Assembly (NCBI GenBank): GCA_013398295.1
Contig: VZSF01003598.1
Coordinates: forward strand, 186,001 to 250,000
Length of the DNA stretch: 64,000 nucleotides
Direction: 5' to 3'
DNA from: Chionis minor
Taxonomy: Eukaryota > Chordata > Aves > Charadriiformes > Chionididae
Shown here: in pieces, positions 1 through 22,450 of the stretch
Layout: each line of letters starts with the position of its first letter
Numbering within the stretch: the first letter of the stretch is position 1
The notes under the pieces: model-generated
What the model saw: only the letters and a program-made list of their open reading frames with translations
What the model was told of the DNA's origin: nothing
Databases searched by the model: none
Position numbers and translations under genes: made by a program

Positions 1-88
1 GTTTGTTGAGAGGGACAGAGACTTCAGAGGCTGGTTGCTCAAAGACCTCACTACATAAACCTACTTTAAAAATCTCAACTTGCATACT

Positions 89-106
89 AAAAAAAAAAAA
101 AAAAAA
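89..106 (+). repeat. Poly-A run (18 A)
   Basis: Eighteen consecutive A, followed a few bases later by seven C (115-121). Not preceded by a recognisable retrotransposon body. Confidence 0.9.
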
Positions 107-2993
107 TCAATAATCCCCCCCTTTTGATAGCGTAATATGCATTATATCCATTAGCTCTGGCGCGCATGCAGCCATTGACACTTAAACTCAAAGTATCCTC
201 CAGAGGAGCCTAGCCTTTTAGCATGCACAGCCCTAACCAGAAATGCCCAAGATTTCATTCGTTATACCACGACTGAATTTTAGGTACAAACATGACATCA
301 AGGAGAAAAAACGAAAAACAAGCAAATGTGCCCTAAAGCCTTTTAGAATCCCTTTGGTTTTAAACATCAGTGACATATCAGCTATTACAACCACTAATGC
401 TTGTGTAAAGTAAGCCTTGATAAAAGAGAGGTAAATAACATTTTTGTGAATATTGGCTTGTGTTATTGCTTTCTATTCATTAATTTCATTTTCCAATGCC
501 TTGCTTCTAAGATCTCCCAAAGGTAAATATCTCCTCCTTTATAGCAGGGACATAATATTTTCTGGCTGTGTGTTAAACTGTAATGAAATCAAAGCCTTGT
601 TGGGTCCTGACGCTCATATTTATGTAGTTGCGTGAATATGCCTCTGCCTTGTCTCTTTTCATTTGAGTCTAGTGTCATGCCTGGAGTACGGCACCCAGAG
701 CTGTGTCCTTCCCCCTGCCTGCACTACAGCTCATCCCACACCAGTCCTACAGTGACCACAGCTGCCTTCAAAGCTGCAACCACAGCAGGTTTCAGGTGGA
801 AGAAATGCTGAAGGTACTCAGTGATGTGAGGCTGCCACGGGACTATAGGTGGTACAGGACTATCACCAAATAGAAAATAAATAAAACTTTATTTTACAGC
901 ATGATCCGGTACCCCCATGCTTTGCTTGCTAGTGCAGCCTCCCAACAGCAACCTCACTGCTGCAGAGCTGGTTTTCCTTGTCATCCACCAAGATGTGCAC
1001 ACACATTTGATAGGGTTGCATAATTACTAGTGTTTCTTGTTCTTAAGCAGCCTGATAAGCTCATGGGACTGAAAGATTTTTCTTTACTAAAGGCAAGGCT
1101 CTGCCAGCATCAATGTACACACACACATTTGAATCCACTCTGATACTGTTCCTATCCACATGAAAACCCAATTCTGTTTCATTCTCCTTCTGCTCTTGTA
1201 CACAGAAAGCACCAAACCATTAAGCAGGAGTAAAATACTCCCACCTTCTCACTGGGATGCTCCTCACATGTCCTGTTCAGGGGCATCTCACAGTCCATGC
1301 ATCAGGCAACTCAGTAATTATCTGTTTTGATCAAGCTCTCAATACTTCTTTGTACCAGTTCAGTCCTGGGCTGTGTGCCCCCAGAAACAACTCACTTTCC
1401 ACCTTCCCCTAGAAATTTTACCTGATTTGAAACCAAGTGAATATCCAGGCTTCAGTCACCAAACTGCAGCCTCCTGACATACCAGGCTGAGCAGATCTTG
1501 CTGCAAGCACCAAGATTTCAGCAATGCTCCAGGAAGAAGGACAGCTGATTTATGTGAGTGGATCTGAATAATACGTTTGGGATGCTCTGGTGGAGCTGCA
1601 GGCAAAGCACACAACACAGAGCTGTCCCACCAGCCCCGAGCAAACTCCAGCTACATTTCAAGGGAGCAGGCTGGTATTTACAACTGATCTGAACTGAAAT
1701 TTAAATAGGAAAGACCACCCCACGAGAGCAGCCACCGCTGCTCAGGAGCGGTCCTGCTACCCTCTGACCACTGAGCTTACAGCTTACTCTGCCTTGCTTC
1801 AGAGAGCTCACAGCAAACGTGGCTGACACGTGGCAATCAAAGGAAAGAAAAAACATGTACCACAAGATTGCTGCCTAATGTTAAATAGAAATGAAATGCC
1901 GTTTATATAGTAATAGCTAGAAGGCTTTGCAGACCTCTGGAGATTTCTGGTCCCAGCCCCTGCTCAGAGCAGGGCCATATATAAAAAGAAAGGATTAGAC
2001 CTCCCCCTGGGCCGTTACAGTTAAAGCATATCTGTCCCTACAGCTCGCAGCAGACACAAGTCTGGCGTTCCTCATGCACTCTCTTCTGCTCAGCTTGGGC
2101 TCCTGACCCTGCTTGAGAAAACTCCATTCCCCACTGGGAACTTTCCTCTAGGACTCTGTAAGAAAAGCTCCCATTAGCATCACTGCCAAGGGTCACGGCT
2201 TGGCACTAGGTACGGATCACGGCTGGCACCCTGCATCATTTCAGCACACAGGAGAACAATCACAGCACACTGGAGACGCGCATCCTCTGAAGCCGGTTTG
2301 GGATACTTGTGTGTGTCTCTTACATCACGATTTCAGGCACACAAACAGCAATGTGGCCCACCTGAGTTAATGTGGCAAGACAAGACATACATTTCTGCCA
2401 GTGAGACGAAAATGGAGCCTACTATTCAACAATTCAACAAAAATAAAAGGTAGGGATAATGTACATAGGTTGTGGACAGTAGCTATGCAACAATTTACAA
2501 TGCCCTTAGTTCGATCCCCATAAAATTCCATTGGGAATCAATGAATCTTTATTGGAAGTGATGAAGTCCCAGTTCCTTTTCCAGCATTACCTTTTCTCAG
2601 AATGTGTTTAAGTGTTTTATCTTCAATGTTGATACATAAGTATAGAAAAGAATGCGTGCAACATCCCGTGTTTAGGCTAAAGTGTTTGCTCCAGTCTCTG
2701 ATGACTGCTCCTTCCACAGTCAAGACACAAAACATCCAGTTCAGATCAGTGAGGGAAAAATATATAGAAGAATCAAGGCGTAAGTCTTATCTGCATGTAA
2801 ATTTTTTCTGCATATAAGTTTTTTCTGGTTGCTGTTTGTCAGAAAAGAGGTAAGATTTGCAGGCAGCCTGAGCTCCAACTCAGTTCCCACAGGCTGCCTG
2901 TATCATCTGATGTGCCAGACCACCTCCTGGCAGTACGGTGGCTTTAAGACATCCCTGAACTTGTTCACTATCAGTATGGGCGTTTCACTGGTG

Positions 2994-3075
2994 ACCCGGG
3001 TTCAGGTCAGTCCTGACTTACTTCATAGGTTCTGATAAGTCATTTAAACTTTCTCTTGCACAATTTTATCTCCTA
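2994..3075 (-). mobile_element. MIR-like SINE relic
   Basis: The plus strand shows CCCGGGTTCAGGTCAGTCCT, then GACTTACTTCATAGGTTCTG, then ATAAGTCATTTAAACTTTCT and a TTTTATCTCC. This follows the reverse complement of MIR (GGGTTCGAATCCCGGCTCTG, CACTTACTAGCTGTGTGACC, AAGTCACTTAACCTCTCTG, TTTCCTCATC). Divergence is high and some spacing has been lost. Confidence 0.55.
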
Positions 3076-4111
3076 ACAGCTCTCTGTTTTCAGATTTATA
3101 AACTCTTTTAGAGCAGTCCATATACAGTGGGATGTCCAAATATGAATACAGCGTTCTAGGAGTAATTTAGTCTGGACTGTGAACAGTAAATGGCATATAT
3201 CACAACCAAAACATGCCTAACAAACTTGGCATATTGGTATATTAAATTACATACCTAAATATCGCACAGAGTATATCCTGTGCTGTTACTGGAAAATACC
3301 AGACAAACACCATAGATTTTCTGTCTAACACTTCACCAAGAAGAGGAGTCAAAGATTAAAAGAAGACCAATGAAATTAACCCATTAAGCAATGCGTGATG
3401 TGTCCACGAAAGTCAGCATCCAGGTTCACTGACAAGGAAGCCTAGGTGAAATGCTTTTCCATAGACTCATCTACTATCACCTGGGCTGGGAATAAAAGCA
3501 TTCTTCTGCTGTATGGCATCAAAAACTCTGCCTGGAGCCCCCCCCTGTCCTCTAGACCTTGGAAACCTTCATCCTTCCAACTTCAGAACAGCTGGCAAAC
3601 AGGCTTCATCTGGTACAATACGTAATTTGATCTACGCATGACACAAGAATGGAGATGTAAGAATTCCTTTTCCCTGTTATTTTGTATTAACACACTGCAA
3701 GTGTCAGACAGGAGAGCAGGAAGAGACAGCTTGCACATGTCTATCTTTCCCTTTCAATATCTTTTACTCCCATATCATTCCTGTCATCCATGACTAGCTT
3801 TCTGTCACTCCTTTTTTAATACATTCTCCAAGATGTTTTACAGTAAATGGCACCTTCTAACACTGAGCCAATTCCCCACAGTTCGGAAGAGACAACATAC
3901 CATTTCCTAGCCACTCTAACAGTTCCCTGGGGGAGAAAAGGGTCAAGGCGCTGCTCCTGCTCATATGCTGTAGCATCTGTCCAAAACACAGGAGCAGCAG
4001 CAGCTCCTTTTCTGTGCAAACCTCGAGCTTCAAATCCCAAAACAGGGAAAGGATGGGGAATGGGACCAAAACCACAACACAGTCATGATTTGTGATTGTG
4101 ACATGGCAGAC

Positions 4112-4129
4112 AAAAAAAAAAAAAAAAAA
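4112..4129 (+). repeat. Poly-A run (18 A) with GAAAA tail
   Basis: Eighteen consecutive A followed by GAAAAGAAAAG. No retrogene or SINE body was recognised upstream. Confidence 0.9.
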
Positions 4130-7100
4130 GAAAAGAAAAGCACAGAAGAAAGTTGATGAGCAACACTCAGAGCAGCAGCCCCCTCCTATGCCGCACGCTG
4201 CATTGCCTTCTTCCCCAGTCTGTTTTATACAGTAATCAAAGGATATTCTGAGCCTCTCAAAATGCTATCAACCCTCATTGAGAATGAAATAGAGCACATC
4301 TCCACTGAAGCCTTTACAGCAGTAATCATTACAGCATGCTGGCCTGAACAGGGAGCTCTTACAAAGATGGGTTTTAAAAATAAAATAAAAAAGCCTTCCT
4401 AAATTCTGAATAGAAACTTGATGATAATCTCCCAATTTTATTATGCAAGGGGGAAAAGAAACCCGTAATTGTGCACTCTTAGTCTCTTATAGCAAAGAAT
4501 AGGCTTCTTGATGAAATGCTGAGTTGATTTAGAGCAGGGCTGAGGTTCTGGTGGCAATAATACGCTAAAAGAAATAACCATCCAGCTGATTTGGATAAAA
4601 TAATCATTTTTTAACATTCTAAATCTAAACTTCATCTGTGCCTCCTCCCACTTCTTCCACCATATCTTTTGGAGAGTCTTTTTATAGCTTTGAGATTTTT
4701 TTTCCCTCCCTTACCACAGCATTTAATAAGACAGACAGACTCTTTACTCTGGCTAACAAAGGACATTTTAGGCTCTGCTGGCATTTATCCCCATTGCCTC
4801 TATGTTTAGAAAGTACAGTATTTGGCACAGGATCCTCCAGAGTCGTCCTGCCCCCTCATGCTCGAAGCATTATCACAGGAGTCCCATTGCCAGGGGACAC
4901 TATGGATGGCACTCTCTGGCTTGTGAGCCCCAACCTTCATGGCAGACAGGTGTTTAAATGACAACTCCTTGGAGCCCTGGCAGGTGCATTTCCAAATCAC
5001 GGCCCCTTGTATTTTCAGGTGCTTTTATTATTTTAAGAAAATATGATTCCTCAGAAACAGACATTTTTCACTAACAATTTCTGTTTCAAATCTAGTCACT
5101 GAAGGAAAATTTTCTCCCAGCTCTCGTAATTATTTCCTGACTCTTCGTCCACTTTTCCATCTACTGAATTATGTAGAGTTGTTTAGCTTGCTGTTTTCCA
5201 AGAATGCCTCATCAGTGCAGTGTAGAAATATTTATTACTTACTCTCTTTATATCTATTGAATTTTTTTCTTTTCAGGAGAGAAAAGAAAATGGATCAGCT
5301 GTGAGCTCTTTTGACTGTTAACAGAGCCAGCAGCTATTCATGGATTAAGCAGATGCTGCCTGATTTAAACCAGTTTATATTAAAGCTCAATAAATGTACA
5401 TGTCGTGCATCAAGTTTTGAAGCAATATACAGCTACAGACACTTCCACCGATACCACTTGCAGTAGTCTCACCAGCACGTACTGTAAGCTGGTGATTTGT
5501 AATTAAATATATGTTAAATTTGTAGAAATCAAAATGGCATCCAACGTTTTCGGGAAGTCCGACTCTATACGCTTGAATTCAGGAGCCTGAATGTGACAAA
5601 AATCAGCTAATGCGTTAAAAAATTCCTGGTTTAAGGCACTTGACCTGCAAAACCATGAGGCAATTTGACAAGTTAGTCCTGATAATCTATTCAGGCTGAG
5701 AAGGGCTTGCTCCTTGAGAAACACCACTGATTTCAGCTGGCCTGGTTGCAAAGCAAGAGACTAATTGCCATAAAGCACTTCCAAAGAATTCTCTGTGAAG
5801 AGCAGGACATCATCTATTCTGTTTGAGTCCTCCATATGGATTTTCTGCCTTTTTCCTCTGGCAAACTTAGCACATTTTAAAAAGGTATTTAAATACTCGT
5901 ATTCTAAATATACATATTTTGTGAGCAGCTTTCCTTTTTCATGTAAATTATTAAGACTGGAATAATTTTTCATCTAATGTATTATACAGTGTATTTTTGC
6001 ATGTTTAGTCTTCCTAATTCTTTCACCCTGAGTAACGAAATTAGGCTCACTAATATCAGCCTGGGTTCACCTCCTGCTTTTCATGGACAAAGACAGCCTT
6101 GTGCTCTCGACATTTACAACGAAGACTAGAAATAGACACAGAAGAATTTCCCACAATTAAAAAGTTGCAGTGGGTAAAATATTTGTGACTGTCCAGTAGC
6201 TACCAACAAAACACTAACAGCTACTGAGAACTGCTTAATGTAAAAGGCAGAGCAGAACAGAAAGGAGCCTCCTACCACCAGGATGTCATTAAAACTTAAG
6301 GAAGCAGAAAATGGGAATACGAGATCTTGAAAGAGAGCTTGGTGGGACTTCCAGATGGCAGCAACTGCAGTATCTGGTACACTGTGGCCTAGACTCTACC
6401 AGGAAAACATACAAAATGTAGTATTTAAGGAAAGACGTATAGAATGGATTCATACAAACTTTCCTAACTAATCAAGCAGTTTTTCAAGAAGCAAGGGAGC
6501 TAATACAGAGATCGTGTCAGTGTCATCTTCTGAAATGTTATGAAACCCTTTGATACAATGTCTAGTTAATTTACAAGTTGATCTGTTCTGGCATTAGAGA
6601 TTTCATTGCAACACTTGCATAAGGAAGTGACAGACTCTAGTAGAAAGGCAAGAAAATGACTACTAAGATTTTCCGAAGATTTTGATCACCTTTTAAGGAC
6701 ACGGAATTAAAGAAAGGGGATAAAAATAAAGAAGTCCACAACCTGACAGACTGCAGTGATAGGCATCAAATATAAGGAAAGATTTGGTCCTGTTATTTTT
6801 GGGAAGATATTGCGGAAGCAGAGGGGTGGCACACACCACAAAACAAATAAAAAGGAGACAACAGTGCAACAACAAAAATGTACAAATGGTTCTATTCTAC
6901 TCAGCCCCTTAAGCAGAAGAGATTTCTGATAACTGGCAGCTCCTTAATCGAGCACAAAAAAGGGTGCATGGCAGACAGTAATAGGATCCAAACCCTGCTA
7001 AAGAGTCAGCATTAACTGCCCAGTGAGACTTTTCTACACTGTGATGTATTTTGCATCCCCCTGATACAATCGAGAAAATCTTTCTAAAGGACAGACTCCA

Positions 7101-7139
7101 CCTCAAACAGAGTTTCTGCATTTGACGCAGAAATTAAGA

Positions 7140-7163
7140 GCCTATGTTATGGCCTATGTTATG
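7140..7163 (+). repeat. Perfect 12-bp tandem duplication
   Basis: GCCTATGTTATG is present twice, back to back, without mismatch. Confidence 0.95.
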
Positions 7164-10100
7164 CCAGAAGGTTAGACAAAATGCTTGCAACGGCCCCATC
7201 TAGCCTTGATATCTCTTCACGCAAATTATCTATTGACTTTAGGATGAAGGAGTTTTACTGCCATCAGCCCCACATGGCCAGGACACACCAAGAAAAAGAA
7301 TTAGCTTGAGAGCTTGGGCAGGAACGGTTAACTGCCTTTTCTTACACAAAAAGGAATGGGGACCAGGAAGGCACCGATTGCTACTAAAGCCCTGGACAGA
7401 AGGAGAATCACGACTCCCTCCTGCTACCGCCTCTGGCAAGAGGAAAGGATGGTACAATCAACTGCCAGCTCTCCCCGCCTGCAATGACAGTACCTCTCCT
7501 GCTAGCTCAGCTGTGCTGACACGTTGGGAAGTGTCCCTCCAAATTCTGACTGCTCTCCAAAATCCCTCTTCCAGGAAGTAACTGGAAGATGGCTGAGCTT
7601 ACAGTTCCCCACCTTCCAAGTCTGCTGAATTTCAGCATGTAAAGGAGGTCATACTAGTTCTCAGATCTGATCTTCTACTGCTGGAGCACTGCAGGTGCCT
7701 AAGAAATTCAGCCCTGTTACTTACAAATCTAATAAAAGTCACTTAATTCTGATAGCAGTCCCACTGGGAGAACAGTCCCCATTGTCCATGATAAACTTTG
7801 GAAGAAAAGATGCCATATGCCATACTGATGTGAAACACATCTGAAAATCACGAACAACCATCTCCCTTGTAATCTTCTGATTTGAAAACGGCAACCTTTC
7901 AGATTTAGAAACCAGAACAAATTAATCATAAAGATAACTTCCTGACTGGTTTCTCTCTGGAATAATCTTTTTATATGCAGACATATACGTTCAGCCATGA
8001 AACACCACCAGACCTAATGCTGCACCAGGACTGCTGCAATGAAAACTAGCTTTTGGCATACCAAAGTCTGCTTTAGCCAAGCAGAACAGTCTCCCTGGAC
8101 ATATGAATTAGACACCTCTGAAAAAAATAGCTTCATATTTAATTGCAGGGTTGGCAGGTGCTTCCATGATGTATAGCGTATGGAATAAAAACACAGGCAC
8201 CATATCAGTGAGTAGTAAACAGTATAGATGGTTTTCAGTAGGAATTAGCCAAGGATTTAGAGCAAAAAGCATCAGGGGGTACGCAGAGTGATTTCTGTAT
8301 TAGTATTATCTCTGTGCACACAAGACAGTACTCGTTACAAATACCTGAATGAATCATCTAATGGCTGTGAATGTAGGACACTCGAGCACTAGCTGGGGGC
8401 CTGTGCTCATGGAAACACTGCCCAGGATTCAGCTTATCTCTCAAAAGCACAGAGCTTCTAAAACTCCGTATTCCTAGAATATCTCTAGACAATGGAAAAT
8501 AAAAGCTGGAAAAAGCCAAAGAGCTGAAATTGCAACTGAAGAGTTTCAGATACAAGAAAGAATTCAATTTAGCTTAGGGTGTTAATTTTTATTTAAAAAC
8601 TGCACCACTCTCAGGGTGGACTTCTTAACAGAGGGCACTCTTACGGGCTAGAGCACGTGCAGGCTTCTGTGCTGGCAGTACAGGTCCCAAAGACATGCTA
8701 GTATGAAGCCGGCGTGGTTGTGATGGAAATGCTGAAGCTGTGTCTGAGCCTCACAGCTTCATAAACCTCAGTAATCCCTGGAGGAAAAGGATGTGACACT
8801 TCCCAGGGTGCTGGAAACTTCCCTTAAGGATTCCTTCTTTCCAGTCTTTTTTCCACGGGCTGCAGCTCCGTGCTATTAATTCATATCCAAATAGCTTTTA
8901 TCTTCACATAGGAGGGGGAAGGCAGGCAGTGTTTTACCCAAACCAGGGCAACAAGCTGCAAGGATTTAGGACCAAGATCATCCTAGAGAAACTTCAGAGC
9001 TTTCCTTAGAAAGTATACGCTCTTGCTCTTACTTAACTCCCTGACTTGAAAACCTAAATGTGAGGAAGCTCACCACCTCCCTGCTTTCTTCCTGCAAAAT
9101 TCTGTCCCCAGTAGAGCTGCGCTGCTGGAACACTCAACTAAAGCTGTCAGTACAACACACACAGAAAAGGAGCACAATACTGTGTCATCACATAACCGAC
9201 TCTTTCTTCACTAAAACTACAATCAGAACAACTAAGATGGGAAATACAGTCTCTTTCATGCTTCTGATCTCTGAGAATGACATGAAGATCAATGTAGGTC
9301 TTGTCTGTGTGGTTTACTTCACCAAATTGCCTGGCAATCTCCCTGTAACATTTAATTTGCCAGACACAGTGAACACAAACTACCTAAGCCCTATCAATTC
9401 ATTTGGCACCTACGGCTGTAACAGCACCATAATGAATTTGTGTAATATTAATATTCACCACACCAAACAAGCATAAATCACAAACTATCCAAAGGCAACA
9501 CAATGACAGAATCGGACAACTGCAGATAGAGAGCTCTGACAGCGTTTCAATTTTGTGTGACTCCTGTAGCTGACATCCATCTGTACCGAACTATGCCTAG
9601 CAGATGCACTGTTACCTTAAAGGAGCTACTGTGTATTTTGTTTTAAATCAACATGAACCTTCACTGGAAGAAGAGCTGATGTACCAAGAATCTGAGTGCT
9701 TCAGAAAAACAACAGACAAGTATGTAGCTTTCTGCACAGAGAGGAAACAAAGGTATTACATCCAGAAAAAAACTCTCTGGAAAGGAAACCAGGAATACTA
9801 AGATGCTATGGGGCTTTCAACTTGGCCCCAGGCCCCTCCAGCAACATGGTGATGTGGCCTTCCTGCAGTCTAGACATACTCGCCTATATGGCAGTACTAG
9901 CAGTACATTTAGGAGGTGCAGAATTGTTAGCAAAAAAAGCTGAGTCTGAAGATAATCTGAGACAGCAGACAAGCATCAGAATTCTACCGGTAATCCCGTT
10001 ACGGGACAGGAATCAGTCTCCAATGATACCAGCAAGTGCTATTATAAATCAGCTGTTTTTTTTATGGCAACGTGTTTGCCCACCTCTGCTTTTGGCCTTA

Positions 10101-10615
10101 AAAATGACCCCTCCATAAAGAGGTTCCTACAACAAAGAAAAACACTGTAAGGATGGAAGAGGTGCAAAAATGCAGAACGGGGTGCAAGCTTTCTGTCCCC
10201 CAGCTGTCCTCTCCAGGGCTACCTGGGTCAGAAAACTTGGCTCAGAATCTGACAACTTTTGGCAAAGGGTAATTCCAGATTTGTTTAAGTGTTAGATTGT
10301 TGTATGATGCCAGAGAAAAACTCCCAGGGGTAGGAGTTAGTGAAAGAAGGATACAGTCTCGCTACTCGCATTAAATTCAATTGCAAAACAAAGCTCCCAC
10401 TGACTGGCACAAGATCACAGTCTCAAACCAAGATGGGAAATGGTGAGCTGTGGAGAGGTGGTGTCACACCAAGAATGTGATGGAGCCTCTATATGACAAA
10501 AATAAAGGCACGGGGTCTCTTTCTGCAGCTCTGCCGACTTCAAGGAGATTACACATGTGTGAGCAGCTGCAACAACGTAGTTTAAAGTTGGGCAAAGGCT
10601 GTGAGAAAGTTACTT

Positions 10616-10669
<54 letters not shown>
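10616..10669 (+). repeat. (ATC)18 microsatellite
   Basis: Eighteen uninterrupted ATC units (54 bases) in intron 25. On the ERBB4-sense strand it reads (GAT)n. The run lies in an open frame that would encode polyhistidine, which is a by-product of the repeat. Confidence 0.98.
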
Positions 10670-10670
<1 letters not shown>

Positions 10671-11215
10671 CGTGTTTGCTTTCCACGAATATCCCAGTGA
10701 GTAGGTTGGCTGCCCATACAGCACATTTTAAATAACTCTTTCAGAATATTTACTCTAGGATTTTTTGTTGGAATTAATTCCCTTAGCTCTAGTGGGTGGA
10801 CTCCTCTGCTTGGCTGGCACTAAAGACAGAGGGCAAAAGGAACTTTTGAAAAGGCAAGTACATTTTCCTACTAATCCTTTCTCCTTTAAATGTGCCACAG
10901 TGTTTCCAGCAAATATAGGAGTGAGATAAATATAGGAAACCTTATAGGTCTGACACTGCTCTCTCAGCCCTATATTGGTGTAAATTGTAGCACTCCACAG
11001 TGTAAAACTAAGCTACAGGGATTTACAACAGTGTGCCAGTAAGCACCTTTCAAAGGTAATTATTGTCATTTCCTTTCTTCTCAGAAGTTGGCAGCAAAGG
11101 AAACAGAACCTCTCCAGAGACAGCTAGAAGTAAAACTGACTTATTTCAGATCAGCATCAACACTAAAAATTAACTCTTGTTGCCATAAAGAGGAAGTTTC
11201 TTGCTCATTGGTAAA

Positions 11216-11245
11216 TCATGCATCATCTCCTCATGCATCATCTCC
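11216..11245 (+). repeat. Perfect 15-bp tandem duplication
   Basis: TCATGCATCATCTCC is repeated twice in direct succession. Confidence 0.95.
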
Positions 11246-12180
11246 CTTTCACTGCCTTCCAGTGATGCAGAAGTGCTACATGAATCCAGCTTAGCGAGCA
11301 GGACTACAACCCAGCCTCTTCCAAAGAACTGTCTACTGTCCTTGCCTTTAAAGCCAGTAGCAATTTCTTTATGAATTGACTGGATATTATTTAAGATCAG
11401 ATTTTGTTTTGCTTATTCCAGAAAAGCACTGCTTTACTCAAAAGAGGCAAAAAACCTTCATGTCGTGTACGGTAAGAGTATGTATACTGACCCAGTTTAT
11501 ACACTCTTAGCTCCTTCACTTACCTCTTCCCTGACTCACACGGTGCAATCAGTTCAGACCAGGGTATGAATTTGGAACTACCTTGGCTAAGGAGAAATGT
11601 CCAAAAGGCCTCTAAACCATAAGGAATAAACACCAACATTTCAATAAGACTCCACTTAGTATTTAAAATGTGACTTTCCACTAGAAGAAGCATAAAGAGA
11701 AAACAAACAAACAAGCCCCTAATTATTAAATACATCTGATGCTTGTGCGAACATCCTCACATTAGTAACGTATTTTGTCATCTCTTATTTTTGTGAGAAG
11801 AGGTGGCACCTAAACTGTTAGGATGGAGACAAGTGCAGGAACAGGCAGAGGTCAGAGCTGTGGGCAGGGAGCTCAGATGTGAAAGGAAATGCTGGAAATT
11901 CTGAAGTCAGGTTCCCACCTGCAGCAGGGTTCCTGTGGCACTGTGGCTACGGCATTTAAGACAGGATCCAGTTCGCCAGAGCTCACACCCCAGCTCTGAG
12001 ACTACTCTGGAGCTCTCAGTAGTCAATGAGAGACACCTCCAGAAAGTGACTTATCCCACTGTATCCACGTCCAGGGCAGGCAGCAATAATCACCTACTGG
12101 ACGCACCCACCCTTCTCCAATGACATGAAATGAAATCTAGATGAAAAGTTTAGATTATGTCCCTATTATTTTGATGGTTA

Positions 12181-12310
12181 GGTTTATGTGACCTGAATTC
12201 CACCTGAACACTCTCTGTGCCTCAGCTCCCTCTTTAAAATGAACACCATTTCCTCCCCTAACAGGGATGTTACAAAGATCAACATCCTAAAATCTGTCAC
12301 GTGCTCAGCA
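12181..12310 (-). mobile_element. MIR-like SINE relic
   Basis: On the plus strand this reads TATGTGACCTGAATTCCACC, then ACACTCTCTGTGCCTCAGCT, CCCTCTTTAAAATG and AACAGGGATGTTACAAAGAT. That is the reverse complement of the MIR 5'/core half (TGTGACCTTGGGCAAGTCAC, CTCTGTGCCTCAGTTTCC, CATCTGTAAAATGGGG, GGGTTGTTGTGAGGAT) with many substitutions. It lies in intron 25, in the same orientation as ERBB4. Confidence 0.6.
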
Positions 12311-12760
12311 AAAACACGTGCTTGTGAGGGAGAGCCATGAAAGCATCACAAACAAACGGGAAAAGGGGCTGGGTCTGAAATCTGGCTCAAGACACAAAAG
12401 CAGCATTATCTAGATATTCCAGCTGCCCTCAGCTACGTCAGTGCCAGCCCTGTCAAGACAAGAGGATGACAGGGTGGGACAATCCGAGCTATGCACTTCC
12501 TGGCCAGGGCGGTGCACAACTGAGAGACAGCACTGCTTCATTTCACAAGCCTCAGCTGTGCTTTCAGGACAGGCAGTTCAAGTCGAGCCTTTGTTCACTC
12601 AAGGCTGAGCTATTAATTTAGAATTCACTGAGGCACAATGAATATGGAACCCAGTGACAACATTTTTATAGTCACTCTCCTTACAATGGGAGCTTGTAAT
12701 TCCCAAGGCAACTCTGGCCTGTGTTTGATTAGTGTACTTAAATCTCCACATGTGCTTTTA

Positions 12761-19033
<6,273 letters not shown>

Positions 19034-19109
19034 CGTAGCTCCAAACATCACTCTGATGGGTAAATTTCCTGTAGTGTATGCACTCCAGAGCCATCCACTT
19101 AATTGGCAT
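19034..19109 (-). CDS. ERBB4: ERBB4 exon 22 equivalent: P+1 loop and start of helix F
   Basis: Short internal exon of 76 nt on the minus strand: 25 codons plus the first base of the next (phase 0 in, phase 1 out). Acceptor TTTTTCCCTAG, donor TACG|GTAAAT. The translation is [20 protein letters not shown] followed by [14 protein letters not shown] is the ErbB-type P+1 loop, in which ALE takes the place of the usual APE motif. The Asp of SDVWSY is the conserved helix-F aspartate that supports the catalytic loop. The first base of the next glycine codon ends the exon and is completed by GA at the start of the following exon. The donor is the weakest of the five here, because position +5 is A rather than G. 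The leading ATG is an internal methionine, not a translation start. Confidence 0.96.
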
Positions 19110-22069
<2,960 letters not shown>

Positions 22070-22134
22070 TCACTGGTGACATGTAAAATTTCTGGTTCCC
22101 TTATTAGTATTCACAATGAGAATATGGCCTAGAG

Positions 22135-22227
22135 GGTAGAAGTTCAACACTGCCCTTGCTCTGAGCAGGAGGTGGGTTTAGATGACCTTCAGTTCCTTCC
22201 AATTTGAACGATTCTATAACACTCTGT
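22135..22227 (+). mobile_element. CR1 LINE 3' terminal fragment
   Basis: Short 3' end of a CR1 element: GAGCAGGAGGTGGGTTTAGA, TGACCTTCAGTTCCTTCCAA, TTTGAACGATTCTATAACAC. This matches the conserved CR1 ending (GGTTGGACTAGATGACC..., CCTTCCAACC..., GATTCTATG) with substitutions. Only about 90 bases remain, just upstream of exon 21 in gene sense. Confidence 0.8.
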
Positions 22228-22349
22228 TGTAACTGCCAAAGGAAAAAAAAAAAAAACAAACCACAACAAAAAACCACATAGATATCTCCTTTGCTCCAGC
22301 AAGTTTAAACCTGGAAATGTGAGACAAAGAAAAGAAATGCTATGGCCTT

Positions 22350-22450
22350 CATTTTTCAGACAGTAAATCTGAAGACAATAAAAAATAATCTACTTAGCCA
22401 GAGCCCCACAGACATTAGGCCAGACAGGGAAACAATCCCAGCTCTTCTAC
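22350..22450 (+). mobile_element. Possible MIR-like fragment
   Basis: ATTTTTCAGACAGTAAATCT, then AATCTACTTAGCCAGAGCCC, CACAGACATTAGGCCAGACA and GGGAAACAATCCCAGCTCTT parallel the MIR order (TTTTACAGATGAGGAAACTG, GACTTGCCCAAGGTCACACA, GGCAGAGCCGGGA, AACCCAGGTCT). Highly diverged; chance cannot be excluded. Confidence 0.33.

Noticed and set aside
2508..2519. AGTTCGATCCCC, resembling a tRNA or SINE B box
   Set aside because: No A box, no cloverleaf and no SINE body around it.
9060..10118. Two open frames of 138 and 140 codons on the plus strand
   Set aside because: No recognisable domain or splice-consistent structure. The second overlaps a third frame in the same region. Such lengths occur by chance in tens of kilobases.
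10450..10704. Open frame encoding a polyhistidine run
   Set aside because: The histidines are simply the (ATC)n microsatellite read in one frame; the flanks show no protein features.
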